Below are positions 9,565 to 17,370 of a stretch of DNA of 64,000 nucleotides, one piece after another. Position 1 is the first letter of the stretch, and every line of letters starts with the position of its first letter. Source of the DNA: Flavobacteriaceae bacterium HL-DH10 (GTDB lineage: Bacteria > Bacteroidota > Bacteroidia > Flavobacteriales > Flavobacteriaceae). A program made the translations under genes and the position numbers. The DNA is taken from positions 124,001 through 188,000 of the forward strand of contig CP134536.1 in NCBI GenBank assembly GCA_031826515.1. The letters run 5' to 3'. The notes below the pieces were generated by a model. That model was not told where the DNA came from, did not search any database, and saw only the letters and a list, made by a program, of their open reading frames with translations.

Positions 9565-9577
9565 AATTAATTATTTA

Positions 9578-10606
9578 TTATAATTCAATAACAACCGATT
9601 CACTTTCTGGATAACTAACACAGGTTAGTATTTTTCCATTACTCACTTCTTTTTCGTCAAGAAAATGACCTTCAATCATTTTAATATCTCCAGATATACA
9701 GGTAGCTTTACAGGTTGAACACATACCTGATCGACACGAATACGGTAATGGGATATTATCAGACATGGCTTGCTGAAGAATAGATTTATCTCCTCTTACT
9801 TTTATATCGTGTACTTTACCATTGGTTTTGATGGTAACATTACTTATTAAATCTTTTCCCGATAATTTAATGATTGGTGCTTTAAAAACTTCAATCTTAA
9901 TTTTTTCTCTCGATATACCGTTAAGTTTTAAAAGCTCTTTAGCTTTTTCCATGTAACCAAACGGACCGCAAATCATATAAGTATGATCTTCAAATTTTAG
10001 ATTGTGCTTAGTAAAAATTTTAGTTAATAAATCTTCTGATAGCAACCCTGAATGGTAATTATCATTTTCTTCATTTAAAGCAGATAAAATATGTTCTACA
10101 GAAAACTGATTTGGATATTGTTCTAAAAGGATACTAATGTCTTTATGAAAAATTATAGAATCTATATTCTGATTGGCATATATAAGTATAATTTTAGAAT
10201 GCGTTTCGGTAGCTAAAACGGACTTTATTATAGAAAAAATTGGAGTTACACCACTACCTCCAGCAAATAAAACGTAGGTTTTAACATTATCTTTTTTAGG
10301 CTCAATAAAAAAAGACCCCATAGGTTTATCTACTTCTAACTTATCTCCAGCTTTTAAATAATCATGCACATAATTAGACACCAAACCCTTATCTACACGT
10401 TTAATTGTGATTTTTAAATCCTTGTCTGTTTTTGGACAACTACTAAAAGAATATGCTCGTTTATGAATTTCGCCATTTATAGGCACATGTATCGTAAGAA
10501 ACTGTCCTGGTTTATATGAAACTTTATTAAAAAAACCGCCATTTTTAAAACATACACTTAATGCATCATGGGTTTCTCTTATAATATCTTTTACTAATAA
10601 TTTCAT
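9578..10606 (-). CDS. NAD(P)H-dependent flavin/2Fe-2S oxidoreductase (PaaE/Hmp-reductase type)
   Basis: 342 residues in three parts: an FAD-binding domain (RAYSFSSCP around residue 50), an NAD-binding domain (LFAGGSGVTPIFSII and YMICGPFGYME), and a C-terminal plant-type [2Fe-2S] domain with YSCRSGMCSTCKATC and a further Cys in ILTCVSYPE. The layout is that of PaaE-type reductases, whose first two domains also form the C-terminal half of flavohaemoglobin. It is co-transcribed with a single-domain globin, so it is a good candidate for the missing reductase of that globin; alternatively it feeds the small membrane protein next to it. Confidence 0.88.
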   Translation of the reverse strand: MKLLVKDIIRETHDALSVCFKNGGFFNKVSYKPGQFLTIHVPINGEIHKRAYSFSSCPKTDKDLKITIKRVDKGLVSNYVHDYLKAGDKLEVDKPMGSFFIEPKKDNVKTYVLFAGGSGVTPIFSIIKSVLATETHSKIILIYANQNIDSIIFHKDISILLEQYPNQFSVEHILSALNEENDNYHSGLLSEDLLTKIFTKHNLKFEDHTYMICGPFGYMEKAKELLKLNGISREKIKIEVFKAPIIKLSGKDLISNVTIKTNGKVHDIKVRGDKSILQQAMSDNIPLPYSCRSGMCSTCKATCISGDIKMIEGHFLDEKEVSNGKILTCVSYPESESVVIEL

Positions 10607-10680
10607 CTAATTTATACTTGTTATTTTTAATAGGATATAATACAGACCTTTTACTGTAGTACATTAATAAGGTCTTCTGT

Positions 10681-11154
10681 TTATTTATAATAAAACACTA
10701 CTCCAATATGAAAAAACATCAAAACTGTTATTATTATAGAAAATGACACATGAATAATCATCCATCCCTTAAACAACAAATCGCTGTTATTCTTTATGAC
10801 ATCTAAATTTAGATATCCAATTAGTGCATTTGCAAAAAACAAATAAGTAAGCAACGCTAAATAACCATAGCCTAAACCGATGCTATGAACATAAAAAAAC
10901 AAAGGACTTAAAGCCCCTAACCATTTATGTATAGCAGTCATTTTAATTGAATATTTTCTAAGTTTTTTAGAGACTCTAGTTATGGATAAAACCCATTGAA
11001 ATGTAATGAGCAATGCTAACCCAAGACCAGACCAACGTTTATACATTTCTTCTTGTTGCAACTCGTACAACCATACCCATTCTAGTTTTAAAAAAAACTG
11101 AACAAAAAACAGAAACAGTAATACTAAACCTAAAATGGTAGATTTGCTTTTCAT
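10681..11154 (-). CDS. Small four-helix membrane protein, possible b-type cytochrome
   Basis: 157 residues and four strongly hydrophobic helices. His residues lie in or near helices (HKWLGALSPLFFYVHS and WMIIHVSFS...LMFFHIG), spaced so that a pair could hold haem b as in ferric-reductase-like or cytochrome b561-like proteins. I do not recognise a named family. It sits between the haem lipoprotein and the flavin/2Fe-2S reductase in the globin operon, which suggests a membrane electron-transfer role. No other domain is visible. Function is inference. Confidence 0.7.
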   Translation of the reverse strand: MKSKSTILGLVLLFLFFVQFFLKLEWVWLYELQQEEMYKRWSGLGLALLITFQWVLSITRVSKKLRKYSIKMTAIHKWLGALSPLFFYVHSIGLGYGYLALLTYLFFANALIGYLNLDVIKNNSDLLFKGWMIIHVSFSIIITVLMFFHIGVVFYYK

Positions 11155-11252
11155 GTGTTTATATTTAAAATATTTTGATCATAATTTGCTCACAGCTAAT
11201 AGTTACAATTAGCTGTAAAAACAAATTACTTTCCTTTTTCAACACTTATATT

Positions 11253-12080
11253 TTAATTAGATGCCACAAGCTTTTTCATAGTTTCGTATGATGTTAATTT
11301 TCTAACACTGTCAAGAAAAACTTCTACAGTTGGCAAATACTTCCCTTCTGCTGGCCATTTTTTTCCAACTACTGGTTTTTCGCTTTCTTTAAAGTTTTCA
11401 ATTTCATCTAAATATTCTAAATAAATATCTACAGTCCCTTTAGCATAAGAATTTAGCACTGCTACTGTTTCCTTATAAGTCAATGAATCTTTAGGATATT
11501 GCCATGTTGTTGCCCCCATAACATCTCCTAACTTCCAATCTGTTTTTGGAGATTGCGCATGCCCATTATGACAAGACACACATGCACCAGCACCAGCTAC
11601 ATCTGCAAACATAGCTGTATGCAATTTTTGATCTTCATCATAAAAAAATTGTGGTTTTTGGTCTGCCTTAATTTTATCAAAAAGATCTGCTTGTTTACCA
11701 ACAAACTTATTTGCTGCATTTACAGGAAAATCAGATCCTAAATATAATCCAAGTGGTACAGGACTTTTTGTTATACTTGTAGCTACACCTCTTAAAAACA
11801 ATGCTGGCAACGGACCTGCTTCTACATCATCTTTTCTCCAGTCTTCGTCAAATTTCATACCCTGTGCTTTTCCTTTCCCAACAATGGCTTTCGTATATAA
11901 TGTTCTTGTAACATCATTTTCTTTAGCAACCATTTCTAAAACTTCAGACACAGAAAACACATTCTCTTCTGCACTTCCTTTTGAAGTTTCTTCAGCCACG
12001 CCTCCACATGAAAACAAACTAATAGAAGCCAAACAAATCATTGAAATTTTCAAACCTTTAAATACTATATTCTTTCTCAT
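11253..12080 (-). CDS. Monohaem lipoprotein with a DUF3365-type domain
   Basis: 275 residues. A lipoprotein signal (ICLASISLFSCGG) is followed by a region resembling the DUF3365/Tll0287-like sensor fold, and one c-type haem motif CVSCH (SCVSCHNGHAQSPKTDWK). Such domains bind one haem c and are found in histidine kinases and free-standing periplasmic proteins. It lies 29 bp after the globin gene. A gas-sensing or single-electron relay role would fit the operon but is not shown by sequence. Confidence 0.78.
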   Translation of the reverse strand: MRKNIVFKGLKISMICLASISLFSCGGVAEETSKGSAEENVFSVSEVLEMVAKENDVTRTLYTKAIVGKGKAQGMKFDEDWRKDDVEAGPLPALFLRGVATSITKSPVPLGLYLGSDFPVNAANKFVGKQADLFDKIKADQKPQFFYDEDQKLHTAMFADVAGAGACVSCHNGHAQSPKTDWKLGDVMGATTWQYPKDSLTYKETVAVLNSYAKGTVDIYLEYLDEIENFKESEKPVVGKKWPAEGKYLPTVEVFLDSVRKLTSYETMKKLVASN

Positions 12081-12109
12081 AACTATTAAAATTTTTAATT
12101 GGTTAATTA

Positions 12110-12523
12110 TTAATAAGATGCCTCAATCATTACCGTAGACATTGTTGTATACACTGAAGTCCAAGCCTCTTCAACTTCTGGGGTAAAATCGTCACCCAAA
12201 CCAACAGACAATGTTCCTAATAATGCTGCACCAACAGTATTATAGTGTGATGGCACGACTTTATATTCCACATGCTTTTTTCCTAAATTTTGCAATACAG
12301 GAACTAAAGCTTCTAAATTGCTTAGTCCAGCAACTGCAGCCCCTAGCATAGTCATTAACTTATTTCCTTGAGTTTTCATTGCTTCTTCACCCCTAGGAAA
12401 CAATGGTTTCAAAGCTGGATCTAATTCAAACAATTTTGAATAAAATATTTCGGCAGCTGTTCCAGCTATAGGCTTTACTTTTTCAAAAGATTCTTGAACT
12501 AGGGTGATTGTTTTTTGTTCCAT
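12110..12523 (-). CDS. Single-domain globin of the flavohaemoglobin/Vgb class
   Basis: 137 residues, the length of one globin domain without a reductase. It matches flavohaemoglobin N-termini: VQESFEKVKPIAGTAAEIFY, ALKPLFPRG, and the proximal (F8) His in LGKKHVEYKV followed by PSHYNTVGAALLGTL. This class oxidises NO to nitrate when supplied with electrons. First gene of the five-gene operon, with an AAGTAnnnnTACTT operator 47 bp upstream. NO detoxification is the likely role, given the surrounding nitrate/nitrite metabolism that generates NO. Confidence 0.9.
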   Translation of the reverse strand: MEQKTITLVQESFEKVKPIAGTAAEIFYSKLFELDPALKPLFPRGEEAMKTQGNKLMTMLGAAVAGLSNLEALVPVLQNLGKKHVEYKVVPSHYNTVGAALLGTLSVGLGDDFTPEVEEAWTSVYTTMSTVMIEASY

Positions 12524-12570
12524 AATTTAAGTTTGTTTATTATTACTAATTAATCAACACTTATACAAAT

Positions 12571-12584
12571 AAGTATTAATACTT
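12571..12584. promoter_or_regulatory. Motif-1 operator at the globin promoter
   Basis: AAGTATTAATACTT, a perfect 14-bp palindrome. On the minus strand it runs directly into TATTTG, a shortened -7 box. A full TATTTTTG also lies on its upstream side at 12602-12595. Start codon of the globin gene is 47 bp away. Confidence 0.7.
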
Positions 12585-12671
12585 ATAATCAAAGCAAAAA
12601 TAAATGGACTTTTTGAAATTAAGCATGGTTATAATCAGGCTTAAACATATTTTTAGAACATAATAAAACAT

Positions 12672-12704
12672 GCGAAAAAGCAGATTTATAAACTGCTTTT
12701 TCGC
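12672..12704 (-). terminator. Hairpin terminator downstream of the fnr-type gene
   Basis: Perfect 12-bp stem GCGAAAAAGCAG / CTGCTTTTTCGC with a 9-nt loop, 46 bp past the regulator stop. On the minus strand it is followed by ATGTTTTATTA, a moderate T-tract. Confidence 0.65.
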
Positions 12705-12750
12705 TTTTAAAAACAAAAAAATTAAATAAGTAAGGTATATTATTAATTAG

Positions 12751-13533
12751 TTAACTATCCAGATAGAAGTTATGTTCACTAATCTCATTTTTAAGAAGTT
12801 GAATATCGTTGATTCCTATTTTTTTTCCTTTAGCAGCAATAAGATTTTCTTTTTTCAAAACAGAAAATACTCGTATTACTTGTTCCTCTGTAGTACCTGC
12901 ATAGTCTGCATATTCTCGTCTACTTAGAAAGATATCTAAAAAGCCTTTATTATCACCAAATTTTCTATGTATATATAATAAAGAATCGATAACGCGTTCG
13001 CGAACCGTCATTTGAGAAATGGACTTAACTTTCGATTCACTTCTATTTAATTCATTGGCATAAAAAAGCATGAAATCGTATGCAAACTTTGGATGGTTTA
13101 ATAAGGCTTCTTGTAAATTGTTTTTTGAAAAATAACATAGTGTTGTATCTTCTAAAGCAATAGCACCAATAGAATAGTATTCTTCGGTTCCAAACCCTCG
13201 ATGCCCAATAATTTCACCTGTTTTAGCGAAACGAACAATCTGTTCTCTACCGTTAATTCCTGTTCTAAAAACCTTTACTTTTCCTTTTAAAACAAAAAAC
13301 AATCCATTTACTGGAGCACCTTCAATGATAAACTGCTGTCCTTTTTTACATTTTAAATTATTCTTTTCATTAACAAGCGAATAATTATCTAAAACCGCCA
13401 AATTTCTTTTAATTAAACAGGAATAATTTTCGCAAGAATTACACGAAACATCAAATGATGTTCGTTTTCTAGTCGAAGAAGAAATAGTCCGTTTAATAAT
13501 AGTTTCCAATGTTTTCTTAATAATTTCAAACAA
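12751..13533 (-). CDS. Crp/Fnr-family regulator with an Fnr-type cysteine cluster
   Basis: About 250 residues: N-terminal cysteines C31, C34 and C39 (CNSCENYSC), a cyclic-nucleotide-type beta-roll, C133 in LEDTTLCYF at the position of the fourth Fnr ligand, a dimer helix and a C-terminal winged HTH. The four Cys suggest an oxygen- or NO-sensitive Fe-S cluster. In the recognition helix (TEEQVIRVF) the Glu and Arg of Fnr are kept but Ser is Ile, which may alter the first base of the half-site. No ATG exists in frame. TTG at 13533 overlaps the -7 box, so translation more likely begins at TTG 13509 or another rare codon. The gene is monocistronic, its stop 46 bp before a hairpin. Confidence 0.85.
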   Translation of the reverse strand: MFEIIKKTLETIIKRTISSSTRKRTSFDVSCNSCENYSCLIKRNLAVLDNYSLVNEKNNLKCKKGQQFIIEGAPVNGLFFVLKGKVKVFRTGINGREQIVRFAKTGEIIGHRGFGTEEYYSIGAIALEDTTLCYFSKNNLQEALLNHPKFAYDFMLFYANELNRSESKVKSISQMTVRERVIDSLLYIHRKFGDNKGFLDIFLSRREYADYAGTTEEQVIRVFSVLKKENLIAAKGKKIGINDIQLLKNEISEHNFYLDS

Positions 13534-13557
13534 ATATAAGTATTAATACTTATATTT
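13531..13557. promoter_or_regulatory. 26-bp perfect palindrome and -7 box at the fnr promoter (motif 1)
   Basis: Bases 13532-13557 form a perfect 26-bp palindrome whose centre is the motif-1 dyad AAGTATTAATACTT (13538-13551). On the minus strand the dyad is followed without gap by TATATTTG (13538-13531), an ideal -7 box. No -33 TTG is seen. A protein bound here would cover the core promoter. Confidence 0.75.
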
Positions 13558-13661
13558 AAGTCTGATTTACTTATTTTTAAGAGCATCACAAAAAACTATA
13601 ATTAAATTTATATGATTGTTATTTTTCTTTTTAATAAATATGAAAAGCGCAAAAAAGTGAA

Positions 13662-14879
13662 TCATTTTTTGAATCGAAGTATACCTAACTCAATTCCTAT
13701 AGCTGTTTTAGCAAGAATAGTAAACACAAACGCCCCTAATGCCCATATACCAAGTGTAACTCCAATCTCTATACCCGTTGGCATATATTCTACAATTTTC
13801 CCATAAGGACCTGGAATAAACCCAGGCACAATAAGTCCAAATCCTTTTTCAATCCAAATTGCTACAAATAAGATAAAACAAGAAAAAAACAATACTTTAA
13901 AATTATTTCGAAGTTTATGAAACGTTAATAATATAGTTGCTAAGACATTCAATGGAATTGCTGTCCAAATCCAAGGTAATAAAGCATTTTTTCCATGTAA
14001 TCCGAAAAACAAATAATAAGCACTTTCACTATGGTGAGTTGGTGCGTAAAATTCCTTAAACAATTCCGAAATTAGCATAATCAGATTTATTTGAGCAGCA
14101 ACGGTAACAACCATAGCTATTTTTTTAATAGTTTTATCTTCAATCTTGAAAGCTGTAAAACTTCTTATTATTGCCAACACCAAAATAATTAAGGCGGGTC
14201 CTGCAGCAAATGCCGAGGCTAAAAACCGAGGCCCTAAAAGTGCATTATTCCAAAACGGGCGCGCTTGTAAACCTTGGTATAAAAAAGCTGTCACCAAGTG
14301 TATTCCTACCGCCCAAAAAACAGATAACAAAGCTCCTGGAACATACACTCTAGACTTTGCTTCTTTACCCTGATAATGTCTAAAAAGAATATAAAACGGG
14401 ATTGTAATATTTAAAAATAAATACCCATTAAGCACTAAAACATCCCATGTTAACATAGAATTTGGAAAATTAAATACTCCTATTCCTGGTATCATATGCC
14501 ATAAAACTGAGGGTCCTCCCATATCGGCTACCACAAATGCCAAACACATTATTAATGCCGAAACGGCTAATCCTTCACCAATTAAAACGGCCTGTTTAAA
14601 ATCAATATCTTTTAAAACATAAGTGGGCATAACTAACATAACGGCTGCTGCTGCAACACCAACCAAAAAAGTAAAGTTAGAAATGTATAAACCCCAGCTT
14701 ACACGATCTGTCATTCCTGTTACACTCAATCCTTGATCCAACTGAATGGAATAACAATACATGCCAACTAGCATTATGAAAGTTAATACCGCCATCCATA
14801 TATGGTATTTTATTGAGCCATGTGTAATAGTGTCTAAACTATCTTTAACTAAACTTTTAAAAACTTTTAATCGTCTCAT
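13662..14879 (-). CDS. NrfD/PsrC-like integral membrane quinol oxidase subunit
   Basis: 405 residues with about ten hydrophobic helices, of the polysulfide reductase NrfD family. Blocks seen: SWGLYISNFTFLVGVAAAAV, VLWHMIPGIGVFNFPNSMLT and ARPFWNNALLGPRFLASAFA. These proteins take electrons from menaquinol and pass them to an NrfC-like ferredoxin. It is the last gene of the nap operon, 14 bp after the Fe-S subunit, so it probably replaces NapC or NapH as the quinol-oxidising component of the nitrate reductase. Longer than typical NrfD (about 320), nearer the DsrP/HmcC-type length. Confidence 0.87.
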   Translation of the reverse strand: MRRLKVFKSLVKDSLDTITHGSIKYHIWMAVLTFIMLVGMYCYSIQLDQGLSVTGMTDRVSWGLYISNFTFLVGVAAAAVMLVMPTYVLKDIDFKQAVLIGEGLAVSALIMCLAFVVADMGGPSVLWHMIPGIGVFNFPNSMLTWDVLVLNGYLFLNITIPFYILFRHYQGKEAKSRVYVPGALLSVFWAVGIHLVTAFLYQGLQARPFWNNALLGPRFLASAFAAGPALIILVLAIIRSFTAFKIEDKTIKKIAMVVTVAAQINLIMLISELFKEFYAPTHHSESAYYLFFGLHGKNALLPWIWTAIPLNVLATILLTFHKLRNNFKVLFFSCFILFVAIWIEKGFGLIVPGFIPGPYGKIVEYMPTGIEIGVTLGIWALGAFVFTILAKTAIGIELGILRFKK

Positions 14880-14893
14880 TTAACTAACCGTTA

Positions 14894-16024
14894 TTAATCC
14901 ATAAAATACCAAAACTTAGGTTCGGTACCTAAATCTTCTTTTAATCTGAATACTTTTTTATTTTCTAAAACCCATCTAATGGTACTATTTGGATCTAATA
15001 AATTTCCAAAAATTCTTGCTCCAGTGGGGCAAGCCTCAACACACGCTGGATTTTTACCTGCTCTGGATCGTTGCACACAAAAAGTACATTTTTCCATCAC
15101 ACCTTTCTTACGCATACGATTACCTAAATAGTGCTGGTTTTTATTAATTTCTTCCTCAGGAACTTCTGGTTTACTCCAATTAAAACGTCTTCCATCATAT
15201 GGGCAAGCTGCCATACAATATCTACAGCCCACACACCAATCATAATCAATTACTACTAACCCATCATCTTCACGCCATGTTGCTTGTACAGGACAAACCT
15301 CAACACAAGGCGGGTTATCACAATGAAAACATTGGGTACCCATATAGAAATGCCCCTCTGCAGGAACCTCATGATAATAATTATCATCTGCTTCATTAAA
15401 ATTAAAACCTTTTCCGTCTTTCATTTCATGAATTCTTATGTACTGCATTTGCGAATTCCTGTCTTGGTTATTCTCTTCAACACAAGCATTAACACAATCC
15501 ATATACCCCTGACATTTGGAAATATTAAATGCATATCCAAATAACACATCGCCTTCTGCATTTTTTGAAGACATAGAAATATTTTTTCCTGTTCTTAATT
15601 GATAGGAACGAACCAATCTATCTACTGTAGCGCCTTTTTCATCTTCGGTCATCAATTTATAGTTTCCTTTAAATTGCTCCTCCCAATCTATTTGTGCTTT
15701 TTCTTTGCTCTCTTCTCCAGATATCACACTACACGACGTACTGACAGCACCAGCACCTATTAACAAACTAGCTGTTAATTTTTTAAATGCAGAACGTCTA
15801 TCCATTTTAACATCAAAAACCTGATCGAATCCATCTTTAATTCGCTCCTCTCCTATAGATGCCTTTATTGCTGCCTCAGCAAAGGCTTCATCAGTCATTT
15901 CATTAGCATTTGATGAATGCGAACCACAACCTCCAGAATTTTTTCCGCAGCCACAAGACCCCGATGATTCTTTATCCTTACTGCCAAGGTTTAAAGAAAA
16001 CCATTTTTTGTTATTACTACTCAT
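14894..16024 (-). CDS. Four-cluster [4Fe-4S] ferredoxin subunit (NrfC/DsrO-like), Tat-type leader
   Basis: 376 residues. The first ~40 are rich in Gly and Cys (SCGCGKNSGGCG), an unusual low-complexity head. A twin-Arg stretch (MDRRSAFKKLTASLL) starts only near residue 75, so the Tat signal is internal to a long leader. The body has four cysteine clusters: CQGYMDCVNAC, CFHCDNPPCVEVC, CVGCRYCMAAC and CTFCVQRSRAGKNPACVEAC. The product would move electrons from the NrfD-like partner to periplasmic cytochromes and NapAB. The leader looks related to those of Bacteroidota respiratory Fe-S proteins, where the N-terminus stays cytoplasmic. Confidence 0.87.
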   Translation of the reverse strand: MSSNNKKWFSLNLGSKDKESSGSCGCGKNSGGCGSHSSNANEMTDEAFAEAAIKASIGEERIKDGFDQVFDVKMDRRSAFKKLTASLLIGAGAVSTSCSVISGEESKEKAQIDWEEQFKGNYKLMTEDEKGATVDRLVRSYQLRTGKNISMSSKNAEGDVLFGYAFNISKCQGYMDCVNACVEENNQDRNSQMQYIRIHEMKDGKGFNFNEADDNYYHEVPAEGHFYMGTQCFHCDNPPCVEVCPVQATWREDDGLVVIDYDWCVGCRYCMAACPYDGRRFNWSKPEVPEEEINKNQHYLGNRMRKKGVMEKCTFCVQRSRAGKNPACVEACPTGARIFGNLLDPNSTIRWVLENKKVFRLKEDLGTEPKFWYFMD

Positions 16025-16058
16025 ACCTTAAATATTGTAAAACCTTTATACTGTTTTA

Positions 16059-16688
16059 TTACTCTCTTTCTTTTACTGTTTGGGTGTTAAAACGTGCTGG
16101 CCACCTCGACTCAAAATGTGGTTTGTGTGGATTATGACAATTAACACAAGTTAAAGATGCTCTAGGTGGTGCCCAACCTCCAATACGTTTTCCATGTGCG
16201 CCACCTTTCCAATCTTCAAATTGTTTAGTATGACATTGATTACAGAGATTATAGCTATTATTAAAATCGATATTATTACCCGTTAAACTTTTCAAATTAT
16301 CCATGTTTTCTGGATTATGACAAGTAATACAATTCATGGTATTTTGATTTGCATGTACTAACTTAATGTCCCAATGGGCCTTTTTTACATCTTCACTTTG
16401 CATTTGTGTCAATGGTTTTGAATGGCACTCTATACAGGCATAAGATTTAATCTGACTTTTTCGTTCTGGAATTAAAAAAGTATGGTCACCCTCAGTAATC
16501 TCAATGGTTTTAATACCATCTAAATATTGTTCTGATGAAATAGAAGTACCATGATAATTTTTACTTTCTACCTCAATTTTATCAATTACACCATGATATT
16601 CACCTTCTCCATGTTTACATGAAAATAAAGCGATTAAAAAAATAAAGCTATAAACTATCTTAGTTATAATATATTTATTTCGCGTCAT
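16059..16688 (-). CDS. Tetrahaem c-type cytochrome lipoprotein of the nap operon
   Basis: 209 residues with a lipoprotein signal ending IALFSCKHG and four CxxCH motifs: CIECH, CITCH, CNQCH and CVNCH. Its start overlaps the end of napB by 14 bp (16675-16688), implying coupled translation. It lacks the NapC/NrfH membrane helix, so it is a periplasmic relay rather than a quinol dehydrogenase. It likely links the NrfC-like ferredoxin to NapB. I recognise no standard nap gene name for it. Confidence 0.83.
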   Translation of the reverse strand: MTRNKYIITKIVYSFIFLIALFSCKHGEGEYHGVIDKIEVESKNYHGTSISSEQYLDGIKTIEITEGDHTFLIPERKSQIKSYACIECHSKPLTQMQSEDVKKAHWDIKLVHANQNTMNCITCHNPENMDNLKSLTGNNIDFNNSYNLCNQCHTKQFEDWKGGAHGKRIGGWAPPRASLTCVNCHNPHKPHFESRWPARFNTQTVKERE

Positions 16689-17367
16689 TACTAGCTCTTT
16701 TAAAAATTCCTAAATCTGCCGTCTCTTTATTATTTGATACATGGCACTGTCTGCAATTAACTCTTTCTGGATGCGATACCCTTATTTCTTTAGCAGCACT
16801 TTGTCCTGCATGGCACGACAAGCAGTTTTCATGCATTTGAATTTGGTGTGGAATTACAGGTGGACTTCCTTGTAGCGCATTGTTAATACCCACTTTTGGT
16901 GCATCAGCCTTATAAAAATTTGTACCTTTAAACAACTGATTTGTATGTTGCGGTACATGACATTGTCTACAATTCACCATTTCAGGGTGTGGAGTTACTG
17001 GTGCATAAGCATTAAACTTATTTACAAATCCTCCATTTTGATGACATTTCAAACATACGTTTTCTCCCATGCTACGCTCATTAGTTACAGGGTGTGGAAT
17101 ACTTGGAGGCGCACCATGAAAAGCACGGTTCTTATAATAATCTTTTAAACTTCTTTGATGATTTTCATCTATTGGCATATTAGCATAATCCAAGGCATAT
17201 GCTGAACGCTGAAAAACACCCGTTTCTGAAGGAATTAAACTAATTGGATTATTATTTTCAATAGGAATATAAGCTTCTTCTTTCCCTGTTTGGTAACTAA
17301 AATTCCAAACCCAGATAAAAGCTATAAACAAAATTACAAATAATGATATGATACCTAATCGTTTCAT
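16675..17367 (-). CDS. napB: NapB-like cytochrome c, internally duplicated (tetrahaem)
   Basis: Electron-transfer subunit of periplasmic nitrate reductase. 230 residues: one N-terminal membrane helix, then two copies of the NapB unit. Copy one has HGAPPSIPHPV, CLKCH and PHPEMVNCRQCHVPQ. Copy two has QGSPPVIPHQI, CLSCH and SHPERVNCRQCHVSN. Classical NapB is about 150 residues with two haems (PPxIPH...CLSCH...CxQCHVPQ), so this protein carries four. It is 3 bp from napA and overlaps the next cytochrome. The retained membrane helix would anchor the complex. Confidence 0.85.
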   Translation of the reverse strand: MKRLGIISLFVILFIAFIWVWNFSYQTGKEEAYIPIENNNPISLIPSETGVFQRSAYALDYANMPIDENHQRSLKDYYKNRAFHGAPPSIPHPVTNERSMGENVCLKCHQNGGFVNKFNAYAPVTPHPEMVNCRQCHVPQHTNQLFKGTNFYKADAPKVGINNALQGSPPVIPHQIQMHENCLSCHAGQSAAKEIRVSHPERVNCRQCHVSNNKETADLGIFKRASNDAK

Positions 17368-17370
17368 AAA

